From NCBI GenBank assembly GCA_023419375.1, contig JAEZYD010000026.1, positions 1 through 22,019 on the forward strand: a stretch of DNA of 22,019 nt, in the 5' to 3' direction. The notes below the pieces were generated by a model. That model had not been told where the DNA came from, searched no databases, and worked only from the letters and a program-made list of their open reading frames with translations. The first letter of the stretch is position 1. Each line of letters opens with the position of its first letter. The translations under genes and the position numbers were made by a program. Shown here one piece after another: positions 1-7,569 of the stretch. The stretch comes from Pseudomonadota bacterium. GTDB taxonomy: Bacteria > Desulfobacterota > Desulfovibrionia > Desulfovibrionales > Desulfovibrionaceae.

Positions 1-2829
1 CCCCTCGTCCATGCCCTTGGCCAGCCCATCCAGCTGCGTCAGGATACTGGAGGTGTTGCCGCCCTGGGAGGAGGCAATCTGAAACTCGGAGAGAAGACCC
101 ACCAGCTTTTGCAGCTTCTCGTCCGCGCCACCCAGCTCATCGCTCTTGAGCATTGGCTCTACCAGCTGCGACAGCGCCTCGGCGTACTTCCGGGCGCCTT
201 CAATCTTCGCCTGGTTATGCTGTTCGTTCAGCGCATCGAGTGCCGCCCGCTTGTCCGCGCCGTCCTGCATGGCGGCGATGACCTTGTACTCGGAAGCGTA
301 GGTCTCTTCCAGCGCGGCGTTGTACTCGGCGCTGCCCTGGGCGGCGGCTTTCATGGCGTCGGCATACAGGTCGATGGATGCCGAGCCGCCTTCGGCTTCA
401 AGCCGCGCCTGGTCCTTTTCGGTGAGTTTTCCGTTCCGGCGCTTCTTTAGAAGCGCCTGGACTTCCTTGTCGTAGGCGTCGAGCTGCTTGAGCACTTCAT
501 CCGAGCGAGTATCCTTGACGCCCAGCCCGGCGAGGATCTTCTTGCGCTCCTCCACCGCTTGGCGCAGCTGATCGCTGTCGGCCTTGAACTCATTCACATA
601 GGACTTGACGATTTCGGTGGTCTCCTGCTTCCCGTCGGTCCAGGTGGCGTTGAGCCGGGTGAGCCAGTCCTTCGATTCCTCTATGCCACCAAAGCTGTCC
701 GCGGTCAGGTTGAACCGGGCGAACGCGTCGTTTCCGGTATCGAAGACGGTCGTTGCCTGCTGCTCCGACCACGCTTTAGCGGTCTCGGCCATGCCCCGGA
801 GTGATTCCCGCGCTTCTCTTGCGCCGGAGGCGTAGTCGATCCAGCGGTACGCACCATACAGCGCCGCTGCGGCGACCGCCGCGATGCCGACCGGGCCTAG
901 CAGGCTGCCGCATGCGGCCAGCACGCCCTTCATCCCGCCGCCTGCGGAGACTGCGGTGGTGATGAGCTTTCCAAACCCGGTGGAGATCGTCCCGACGGCG
1001 GTGTTGAGCTTCCCAAGCACCAGAATCCCCGGCCCAATGCCTGCAACCCACGCGGCCGCGGTAATCAGCGCCTGGCGCTGGCCCTCGTCCAGTTCCATGA
1101 AGCTGTCAAGAAGATCGTCCGCGCCGGAGATCATCTTGGCGAGGGTAGGGGAGAGGTCGTCGCCGATCGTCTGCCCGAACAGCTTCACCTTATTGCCCAG
1201 AATAGTGATCTGGCTCTGGGTCGTGGCGTAGCGGGTGGACGCTTCCTTCGTCAACGCGGTATTTCGCTTCCATTCATCGTTGGCCATGCCGAGCGATTTT
1301 CCGAACAGCTCGTTGGCGTTGGTTGCGCGCAGCAGCGTGTCCCTAAGCCGTACCTCGGTGATGCCCATGTCCTGCAGCGTCGCGATGGCGCTGATCCCGG
1401 ACTCGTCCATTTTCGATAGACCCACGATGAACGCCTGGATGGCGGACGCCGCATCGGTCTTCCACGCCTGCTGGAATTCGGAAGCCGTCATGCCGGAGAC
1501 CTTCGCGAAATCGGACAGGCCGTTCTTCCCGGTCTCCGCGGCCAGCTGCATCTCAACCATGATTTTGCTGAACGCGGTGCCGCCAGCCTCGGCCTCAATG
1601 CCCACCGACGCCAGCGCGGCAGAAAAGCCCAATATCTGCGACTCACTCAGCCCGACCTGCGTGCCAGCGGAGGCGAGACGGGTCGCCATAGCGACGATGT
1701 CCCGCTCCGTGGTGGCCATGTTGTTGCCGAGTTCGACGACGACCGAACCCAGGCGCCCGAAATTGTCCTGGGCCATGCCGGTCACGTTGGCGAACTGGGC
1801 CAGCGCCGTCGCGGCTTCTTCAGACGCCAGGTTTGTCGCGTTGCCTAGGTCGATCATGGCGCGGGTGAACGGCGTCAGCGCGGAATTCTTGATGCCCAGC
1901 TGCCCTGCGTTCGCCATGACCGCGGAGATGGCGGTGGTGTCCGCCGTCACCTGCGTGGACATGGTCTTCACGTCGGAGGCAAGCCGCTTGTACTCGCCCT
2001 CGGTAGCGTCTACGGTCTTCCGGACGCCCGCGAACGCTTCCTCGAAATCGATGGACGCCTTGGCAGCAGCGACGCCCAGCCCGGCGAGCGGGACAGAGGC
2101 GAAGGTTGTCAGCTTCTGCCCGGCGCGCTCCAGCGCCTGGCCGGCAGCAGTGGCCTTCTTGCCGAACGACTCCATAGCGGCGCCTGTGGCGAGCCACTTG
2201 GAACGTGCCCTCTCCAGCCGCTGGGTTGTGCTTTGGATCGCGGACTCGGTTTCCTTCAGCGCGGCCTTGGCACCGTTTAAGTTGGTTTCCGCCTTCGTCA
2301 CCGCGTCGGCAGTGTTCTGCATGGACTTCCGGTTGGCGCCCAGCTGGCCTTCCAGCTTCTGGATCTCCGCGCCGGTGGACTTGTACTGTTCTTCAAGGTC
2401 CAGCAGTTCCAGCCCGAGCCGGTTGGATTCCTCGCTGTTGTCACCGGTTGCCTTGACACTTGCTTGGTATGCCGCGCGGGTCTGGTCGATCCGACCCTTG
2501 AGATCGGCGTACTTGGCCTTTGCGCCGTCCAGCGAGGCTTTCAGCTGGTGGTTCTTCCGGACAGCATCAGTTAGCTTCACGTTGGCGGCGTCCAGCGCGC
2601 GCCGGTACTGCTCCACCGCCTTTTGCTGGAGGACCAGCTTGTCCCGGAGCAGGGAGAGGTTCGCGCCCAGCCCGGCGGCAGACTTCTCGAACCCGGACAC
2701 ACCGACGCCCGCCGCCTTGAATCGGCTCTCCGCCTCCTGGATCTGCTTCCCGATGCTGCCAAGGTTTCGGGAGAAGTTGTCCGAGTCGAGGGATAGCGAC
2801 ACGACGAGGTCGCGCAGGGTTTCGGCCAC
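1..2829 (-). CDS. Phage tail tape measure protein (5' part; runs off window)
   Basis: The minus strand has one uninterrupted frame of 943 codons from position 2829 to the left edge, so the C-terminus lies outside the window. The product is a TP901-type tail tape measure protein, which sets tail length and is threaded inside the growing tail tube. The N-terminus (AETLRDLVVSLSLDSDNFSR) is typical of this family in Clostridia phages. About 150 residues of charged coiled coil follow, then the conserved tape-measure core at roughly residues 255-590 (motifs such as FEEAFAGVRKTVDATEGEY and NAGQLGIKNSALTPFTRAM), an alanine/glycine-rich hydrophobic stretch and another helical region. The GTG at 2829 is chosen because GGAGG lies 7 nt upstream; an in-frame ATG at 2850 has no ribosome binding site. 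The segment is GC-rich compared with the cargo to its right. Family assignment is firm; whether the prophage is intact cannot be judged. Confidence 0.92.
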   Translation of the reverse strand, partial: MAETLRDLVVSLSLDSDNFSRNLGSIGKQIQEAESRFKAAGVGVSGFEKSAAGLGANLSLLRDKLVLQQKAVEQYRRALDAANVKLTDAVRKNHQLKASLDGAKAKYADLKGRIDQTRAAYQASVKATGDNSEESNRLGLELLDLEEQYKSTGAEIQKLEGQLGANRKSMQNTADAVTKAETNLNGAKAALKETESAIQSTTQRLERARSKWLATGAAMESFGKKATAAGQALERAGQKLTTFASVPLAGLGVAAAKASIDFEEAFAGVRKTVDATEGEYKRLASDVKTMSTQVTADTTAISAVMANAGQLGIKNSALTPFTRAMIDLGNATNLASEEAATALAQFANVTGMAQDNFGRLGSVVVELGNNMATTERDIVAMATRLASAGTQVGLSESQILGFSAALASVGIEAEAGGTAFSKIMVEMQLAAETGKNGLSDFAKVSGMTASEFQQAWKTDAASAIQAFIVGLSKMDESGISAIATLQDMGITEVRLRDTLLRATNANELFGKSLGMANDEWKRNTALTKEASTRYATTQSQITILGNKVKLFGQTIGDDLSPTLAKMISGADDLLDSFMELDEGQRQALITAAAWVAGIGPGILVLGKLNTAVGTISTGFGKLITTAVSAGGGMKGVLAACGSLLGPVGIAAVAAAALYGAYRWIDYASGAREARESLRGMAETAKAWSEQQATTVFDTGNDAFARFNLTADSFGGIEESKDWLTRLNATWTDGKQETTEIVKSYVNEFKADSDQLRQAVEERKKILAGLGVKDTRSDEVLKQLDAYDKEVQALLKKRRNGKLTEKDQARLEAEGGSASIDLYADAMKAAAQGSAEYNAALEETYASEYKVIAAMQDGADKRAALDALNEQHNQAKIEGARKYAEALSQLVEPMLKSDELGGADEKLQKLVGLLSEFQIASSQGGNTSSILTQLDGLAKGMDEG

Positions 2830-3171
2830 GGGAAATCCTCCAATCTCCATTAAGAAAGAAAAACACTACGCTTCATGTGTAAGTGATAGACATCAAGGCA
2901 ATTTGGCAGTAGCATGGTAATAGATTCAATTCGGCGGAATTCGAGAGGAGCTACCCCTCTCCTAAGGAGTTGAGGGAGCGTGATTGAAAAGATGATACAG
3001 TGTCCCGTGCTCGACCAGGAGATTGACAAAGGTATCTGCTTCGATTACTCAGTGGCTGCTGAAGGATGGGGCCCCGGTTACACTAAAATGATGATGGAAG
3101 AGGCGAACCCAGACTTCAAGTCCATCTGCCTCAACTGTAAGCAACATCCTCAGTTGAATTTTTCGGCCACG
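2820..3171. repeat. 11-bp direct repeat bracketing a cargo insert
   Basis: TTTCGGCCACG occurs at 2820-2830 and again at 3161-3171 in direct orientation. The first copy contains the tape measure start (GTGGCCGAAA on the minus strand). The second lies at the end of the recognisable tail chaperone reading frame. Between the copies sits about 330 bp of unrelated plus-strand sequence with the small cysteine protein. The repeat coincides with the phage/cargo boundary on both sides. This could be a target-site duplication, microhomology recombination or chance. Confidence 0.6.
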
Positions 3172-3183
3172 CTTCGTCAATGA
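2980..3183 (+). CDS. Small cysteine-containing protein, C-terminus probably replaced
   Basis: This is a 67-codon frame starting at GTG. AAGGAG lies 10-11 nt upstream and a GGGAG immediately before the start. The product begins MIEKMIQCPVLDQEIDKG and carries Cys8, Cys19 and a C-terminal CLNCKQH motif, which could bind a metal. Similar short proteins with a CP-L-E start and CxxC end occur as uncharacterised genes in Firmicutes accessory regions; I do not know a function. The last residues (about ATLRQ) are encoded inside the 11-bp repeat and the phage-derived DNA beyond it, so the native end has probably been lost. It has the same orientation as the ATPase-like gene at 3495 and may have been its operon partner before the phage fragment came between them. 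Confidence 0.55.
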   Translation: MIEKMIQCPVLDQEIDKGICFDYSVAAEGWGPGYTKMMMEEANPDFKSICLNCKQHPQLNFSATLRQ

Positions 3184-3490
3184 ACCTTCGCTTCGGGGTT
3201 TTCGCGCGCTCTTCACGCCGTGCGTCCCAGGCACGGACAGAGAGAAAGCCAGGCATATCCATGCCGTCAACGTCGGACAAGGTCCACCCGGCTTTCAGGA
3301 GCTCGTTGTAGGTCGCCAAAATGTAGTCGTGCAGCGTCAGGACGCCTTCGTCTGGTCCTGTGCTGCCGGAATAGGGAATTCAGAGAGCACAGAGGTGGCC
3401 TGCGCCTGAACCGCCATCATGGCAAAGGTGATGTCGTGAATCAGGCGGTCGACGGGATAGTGATCGAAAACATCATCGGGAGGAACTGCT
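3161..3490 (-). pseudogene. Phage tail assembly chaperone remnant
   Basis: Read on the minus strand, about 330 bp encode two overlapping frames resembling the protein normally coded just before the tape measure. The first frame (entering at about 3490, stop at 3337-3339) gives DVFDHYPVDRLIHDITFAMM and continues to an Ala/Gln-rich end. The second frame gives LHDYILATYNELLKAGWTLS, then a MDMPGFLSVRAWDARREE stretch and FIDEAWPK. The frames overlap for about 43 nt and differ by -1. That fits either the programmed frameshift common in tail chaperones or an indel; I see no canonical slippery heptamer. The gene lacks its 5' end, which is replaced by the ATPase-like gene at about 3490. Its 3' end runs into cargo sequence at the 11-bp repeat, ending at a stop at 3131. 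Assignment rests on motif resemblance and position relative to the tape measure gene. Confidence 0.55.
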
Positions 3491-3494
3491 GGAG

Positions 3495-4992
3495 ATGAAT
3501 ACCGCCGATGGAGAGAAGATAAAGAATTCGATTGAAAAAATCCTCGGTGTGCCTGTCCTTCAGAACGGTGTTGTAGATATCGAAGACTGCCTGACAAGCT
3601 ATGAGAAACAAAAATCGCGTGCTGCCCGTGCTGATGATAAAACAGTGCAGCTTGGTCAGGAAATGGAGAACCTGACCGCAAATATCGAAGAGCACCAAAA
3701 TATCATTAGAGAAAAGCAGGCTGAGTTGAGTGACCTAATCCGTAAGAAAAGTGTCCTTGAGGGGCGGATGGCTGATACGGATAAGTTGCGCAACTGGATT
3801 GTGCAGAGGAACGAAGCACAGAAAAGCCAGGCAAAACAAGAAGATGAACTGGAAACTGTTCAGTCTAGAATACGGGATTTGATGAAAAATGCATGGAAAG
3901 GCATGTTGTTGACAACAATCAGGGATCTTCGTGAAAAGATTGAAGCGGAAGAACATACTCTCGATGCTAAGAAACAAAAACGCACAGTCGCGGATCGGTT
4001 CATCATGGAGATGAAGAAGGCGATCAGTGATAGAACCTGCCCTGTCTGCGGACAGGAGGTCACAAGCGATATCAGCGAGCATCTTCGAGCAATGATCATT
4101 GAGTCTGCTAATGAGTATGCCGGTTTGTCAGAGGAAGAGCGGCAGAGGCTTTATGACCTGCAAAGCCAGCTGCTTGCCATCCGGCAGCTATCGGCTGATG
4201 TCTCTGACGTGAGGCGAGACGTAGCACATTTCGAGAACCGTCGGGATGAGTTGCAGATTGCCATCAGCGAATGCCGTCAGCAGATCGAAGAACTGCGCGA
4301 TAATATCAAACGTTACAGTGAAGACACCGAGGAAGCAGATGTGCTTAGTATTTCTAGAGAACATTCCGATGTGGAGCAGACGATCCGTGATGTGCGCCGT
4401 GGTATTGAGGCTGAGAATAAAAAACTCACGGAACTGAAAACGAACAAAGAGCGTGTTGCTGCGACGATTGACAAGATGGCAGGCGGCATGGATTATCGGC
4501 TTGCAAGTAGAAAATTCAAGATGTGTGAGCATGTGTTTCGTATATTTGAAAAGAGCATGACTCGCTACCGTGAGCGTCTGAAAGAGAACGTTGAAAAGGA
4601 TGCCACTGCTCTGTTTGTACAACTGACGGGTGACAAGGATTATATTGGCTTAAGAATCAATGATAATTACGGCCTGGAGATTATCCATAAGTCAGGACGC
4701 ACCGTCCCAGGCCGATCTTCCGGCTATGAGCATATCGTTGCTTTGTCGCTAATCGGCGCGCTCCAATGCCCCTCTGCGCGGACCGATTATCATGGACTCT
4801 CCGTTTGGTCGTCTGGATCCAACCCATAAAGCGAACATCGTCCGGACGCTTCCAGGAATGGCAGAACAGTCCATGCTACTGGCACATATAGGAGAAATCG
4901 ATGAGCAGGTTGCACGTTTTGAGCTTGGTAGCCATCTTATTCACGAGTTCAAGTTGGACCGTATATCTTCCATGCATACGCAGATTGTGTAA
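3495..4992 (+). pseudogene. SMC/Rad50/DndD-like ATPase, 5'-truncated and frameshifted
   Basis: Two abutting frames form the C-terminal two thirds of a DndD/Rad50-like coiled-coil ATPase. The first (3495-4829, 444 codons) has long coiled coil around a zinc-hook motif CPVCGQ (Cys182, Cys185), then an ABC signature region GRSSGYEHIVALSLIGAL at about residues 406-423. The frame is then lost at about 4761-4770. The next frame continues directly with NAPLRGPIIMDSPFGRLDP (Walker B Asp and D-loop) and runs to a stop at 4990-4992. A 2-base (or 5-base) deletion at CTCCAATGCC would explain the break. No Walker A (GxxGxGKS) is present: about 200 N-terminal residues are missing, and the reading frame begins exactly where phage sequence ends. 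Such ATPases act on DNA ends or in anti-phage systems. This copy is unlikely to be active unless the break is a sequencing or assembly error. Confidence 0.8.
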
Positions 4993-5004
4993 GGAGGCAA
5001 AAAC

Positions 5005-5382
5005 ATGGCAGAAAGTATAACAACTATAGTTTTATCCGGTCAGGCACAGGCTATAGCGAAACAGATGAGCGAGAGTGGAGTTTTTCCTGATTCCCTCTCC
5101 GCAGCAAAATTCGGTATAGCTTATGCCATCAAGTATTATTGGGATGCCGTGAATACTTCAGATAAAATGAAACACTTGAATGGTGTATATGATTCGAAGG
5201 GCAGTACTTACAATATCGGTTCGCTTGATCCGGATAAGTATGTTCTGCAGTTGATAGAGGCTCTTTATCCCGACTGCGATACTCCGTACACATTTTCACG
5301 TGTATTGATATGTTTCGGTCTGAACAAACTTGGCGATTTGTTAGAGGAAGGAAGGCTTTTTCCGATAAACAAATTAATGTGA
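5005..5382 (+). CDS. Uncharacterised 125-residue protein, partner of the ATPase and sigma-like genes
   Basis: The ATG has a strong AAGGAGG 7 nt upstream and lies 12 nt after the ATPase stop. The next gene starts 10 nt after this one ends, so the three genes are one transcription unit. The protein is soluble, with no signal peptide or membrane segment. It has an N-terminal segment (VLSGQAQAIAKQM), a central FPDSLSAAKFGIAYAIKYYW helix and a C-terminal half with YNIGSLDPDKYVLQLIEALY and a GLNKLGDLLEEG helix. I recognise no named domain. By size and position it resembles the small 'middle component' of ABC-ATPase three-component conflict systems described by Aravind and colleagues, but that is analogy from context only. 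Confidence 0.75.
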   Translation: MAESITTIVLSGQAQAIAKQMSESGVFPDSLSAAKFGIAYAIKYYWDAVNTSDKMKHLNGVYDSKGSTYNIGSLDPDKYVLQLIEALYPDCDTPYTFSRVLICFGLNKLGDLLEEGRLFPINKLM

Positions 5383-5392
5383 GGTAAGTAGC

Positions 5393-7090
5393 GTGGCAGA
5401 AGTTTCGTACGCTCTGCGCGAGGATCCGAGTTCTATCTACCTCTTAGAGGATGCTGGCAGGTATTACGGGAATTACTGCCAGGCAACTGTGTTAGCAAGA
5501 ATCCTTGTGAGGCCAGAGTTCTTTCGTCAGTTTCTATTCTTCGCTCCGTATACCGGGAATAACGGCAAATACAATGGTACCGTGACGAAGGTACGGTTAT
5601 CTTTGGAGGCTAATGAGCAAGGGCCGGCGTATGATTATGTGACAATGATAGAATCCGAGGTGGAGTTTAAGATAACCCCGTCGGTGATGCGGCAGCTCAG
5701 TCGGGATCATATGCCTGCCTGGGGAATGAAATCCTATCTGGACTATTTCTCGGATCGTAAAAGTGGGATATTACTTTTTCTACGTGTATATAAGGTTAAT
5801 CAGGCAGTGGATTCGTCGTATCTTGAAAAGGGTAGTAAGGGAAGCTCACAAATACTAAAAATATACGATCCGGATGAAAATGAAGTGTCGCTGAGAGTTG
5901 ACGGCATGACGCCTGTCATCTCCGACAATAAATTTTCTTACATTAAGGATGAAATCATTCATCTTTTAAAGGTAGAGAACGCATTTATTGCCGAGTACGA
6001 CAGTACGGATTGCGGACTTCAAAGCCTTCGGGAACGTCTCGAAGCAGACAGACTAATTCATGGCACACATCAGCGATGGGAATATAGGCATCTACAATGG
6101 GTTAAGGAAGGATATAATGCTGATGGCAATTCTGATATGGCACAGCTCGATTATGAAGCTATTTATCAGGAAGTGCTGGAAATCTGCCCAGGCATGAAAC
6201 CGGTCATTGACTATGTGGGGAATATCCAGGCGGCTCGGCAAGGTGAATATTATTATTTGCTGAAAAATGTTCATGAGCATAATGAGAATGAGCGGACATC
6301 TTCGCTACGTATTTTTGATATAAGTGTCTGGGCTGCAGTGAAGAACGCACTGTATTATCATAAAAAGCAAAGAGTTGATTTGGAGGATTCATTCCAAGAT
6401 GCCTGTATAGGTATTATTACAGCAATACAAAAGCATAGTGACAGCGTCAAAGGACTTTTCCCTTCATACGCGTCCATGTGGATGATTCAGATAATGAGCA
6501 GAGAAATGCCTATCCATCAGTATAACTTCCGTCTTCCAGTACATTATAGGGAATATATCGACCAGGTTTTACGGCAGCAAGATGAACAGATCGGAGAGCT
6601 CGATGTCGTTGATATGGATTTTGAAGAGTTATATCATCTTTTACTTGAAAATTCAGAATGTGATGAGGAAATGGCAGCCCAAATGGCATCCGTTCTGATT
6701 CCTGCTGAGAGTATTGAAGAAATGATTAATGATCCCCAAAGAGAAATATGCCTAGTAGATGATAGTGATTGTATCAACGAGATCATGCGAGTTATCGACT
6801 TGGAACCTGTAAGGGAAAGTCTTGAAATTCTTTCTGAACGCGAGAAGAGTATCATTATTCATAGGTTTGGATTTGATGGTTTTCCTGAAGCATCGTTAGA
6901 GGAAGTCGGAAACATGTACGGAATTACAAGGGAACGCGTGCGGCAGATTGAGTTAAAGGCAGAAAGCAAAATTATGTCGCATCTGAGGCGAATACGCTAT
7001 TTAACGAAGGAACAGATCAATATACTTTCGGGGACAAGGTATGAGATAATACAAAAGAAGAAACGCAAGTCCAAGGAGAATTCTTCTTGA
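5393..7090 (+). CDS. Sigma-70-like protein with a large unknown N-terminal domain
   Basis: This 565-codon frame starts at GTG with GAGG 8 nt upstream. The first ~310 residues match no family I know; they are mixed alpha/beta with hydrophobic stretches but no clear membrane segment. The C-terminal part is sigma-70-like. Region 2 is at about residues 327-365 (VDLEDSFQDACIGIITAIQK, then FPSYASMWMIQIMSREM, matching the FSTYATWWIRQAI block). A region 3-like segment follows (FRLPVHYREYIDQVL, matching IRLPVHMIETINK). Region 4 lies at about 478-540 (LSEREKSIIIHRFGFDG, LEEVGNMYGITRERVRQIE). Such a protein would be expected to bind core RNA polymerase or promoter-like DNA. It is last in the ATPase / 125-aa / sigma-like unit, suggesting transcriptional control or host-RNA-polymerase sensing as part of a conflict system. 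Codon use and GC are clearly lower than in the phage genes and the catabolic operon. Confidence 0.85.
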   Translation: MAEVSYALREDPSSIYLLEDAGRYYGNYCQATVLARILVRPEFFRQFLFFAPYTGNNGKYNGTVTKVRLSLEANEQGPAYDYVTMIESEVEFKITPSVMRQLSRDHMPAWGMKSYLDYFSDRKSGILLFLRVYKVNQAVDSSYLEKGSKGSSQILKIYDPDENEVSLRVDGMTPVISDNKFSYIKDEIIHLLKVENAFIAEYDSTDCGLQSLRERLEADRLIHGTHQRWEYRHLQWVKEGYNADGNSDMAQLDYEAIYQEVLEICPGMKPVIDYVGNIQAARQGEYYYLLKNVHEHNENERTSSLRIFDISVWAAVKNALYYHKKQRVDLEDSFQDACIGIITAIQKHSDSVKGLFPSYASMWMIQIMSREMPIHQYNFRLPVHYREYIDQVLRQQDEQIGELDVVDMDFEELYHLLLENSECDEEMAAQMASVLIPAESIEEMINDPQREICLVDDSDCINEIMRVIDLEPVRESLEILSEREKSIIIHRFGFDGFPEASLEEVGNMYGITRERVRQIELKAESKIMSHLRRIRYLTKEQINILSGTRYEIIQKKKRKSKENSS

Positions 7091-7207
7091 ACCTTTTGAC
7101 GTTTCCCATACTTTTTGACGTTACCTCCGGCAGCACGCCAGGGGGGTGCAAACCGCCCAACGACCGAACAGCCACAATCCAGCTCTCCGTAATCCATAAC
7201 GCAAAGT

Positions 7208-7246
7208 AAGGGCTTTTGAAGTCGGAAGACGACGTCAGAAGCCCTT
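7208..7246. repeat. 12-bp-stem hairpin after the sigma-like gene
   Basis: AAGGGCTTTTGA (7208-7219) pairs with TCAGAAGCCCTT (7235-7246), with one G-T wobble and a 15-nt loop. There is no run of T directly after it on either strand, so it is not a standard terminator. It lies about 120 bp after the sigma-like gene, in a stretch (7091-7300) where I see no gene, just before the HsdM scrap. It may be a remnant of a mobile-element end. Confidence 0.5.
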
Positions 7247-7437
7247 GTTCTATAGGCTTTTCCGGCCTGTTCGCCCTGCTGGCGTTCATAAACCCTTGTA
7301 TCAAAGACGGTAAGAACATTGACCCCGCTTGCGGCACCGGTGGCATGCTATCCGTGTCGGAGGAATACCTGAAAAAGCTCAACGCCTCCGCCAAGCGCTA
7401 CAATGATGGTGTAGGCGTTCGATTTCGCCTACCTTGA
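7216..7437 (+). pseudogene. HsdM (type I restriction methylase) internal fragment
   Basis: A 73-codon frame carries NIDPACGTGGMLSVSEEYLK at about 7318-7377, followed by KLNASAK. DPACGTGG is the AdoMet-binding motif I of type I N6-adenine methyltransferases (HsdM), and the following residues match HsdM's usual sequence. Only about 30 residues are HsdM-like; the residues before (MKSEDDVRSP...) and after (NDGVGVRFRLP) are not. The NPPY catalytic motif is absent, so this cannot be an active enzyme. It is evidence that a restriction-modification locus once stood here or recombined into this island. Confidence 0.7.
7411..7432. repeat. 7-bp-stem hairpin at the end of the HsdM scrap
   Basis: GTAGGCG (7411-7417) and CGCCTAC (7426-7432) form a perfect stem with an 8-nt loop, immediately after the last HsdM-like codons. 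It marks the right edge of the fragment. No T-tract follows, so a terminator role is doubtful. Confidence 0.45.
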
Positions 7438-7569
7438 CTGCTAAGCCGACAAGAGATACAATGCGAACAAAAGATCAAAGTATCACTGGTGGGATCGTAT
7501 GACCAAAACGGTGGCGATGTGTGCCGGAAGAAGAATTGAGACCTGATCAATCCGAAAGCGAGAAGCACA

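Noticed and set aside
1235..2920. 561-codon plus-strand open frame
   Set aside because: It is the antisense shadow of the high-GC tape measure gene; composition is Ser/Ala-rich without domains, and the minus-strand frame has clear family motifs.
7440..7552. Short plus-strand frame reading LLSRQEIQCEQKIKVSLVGS and on to a stop
   Set aside because: It has no start codon with a ribosome binding site and no family resemblance; probably a protein scrap or chance.
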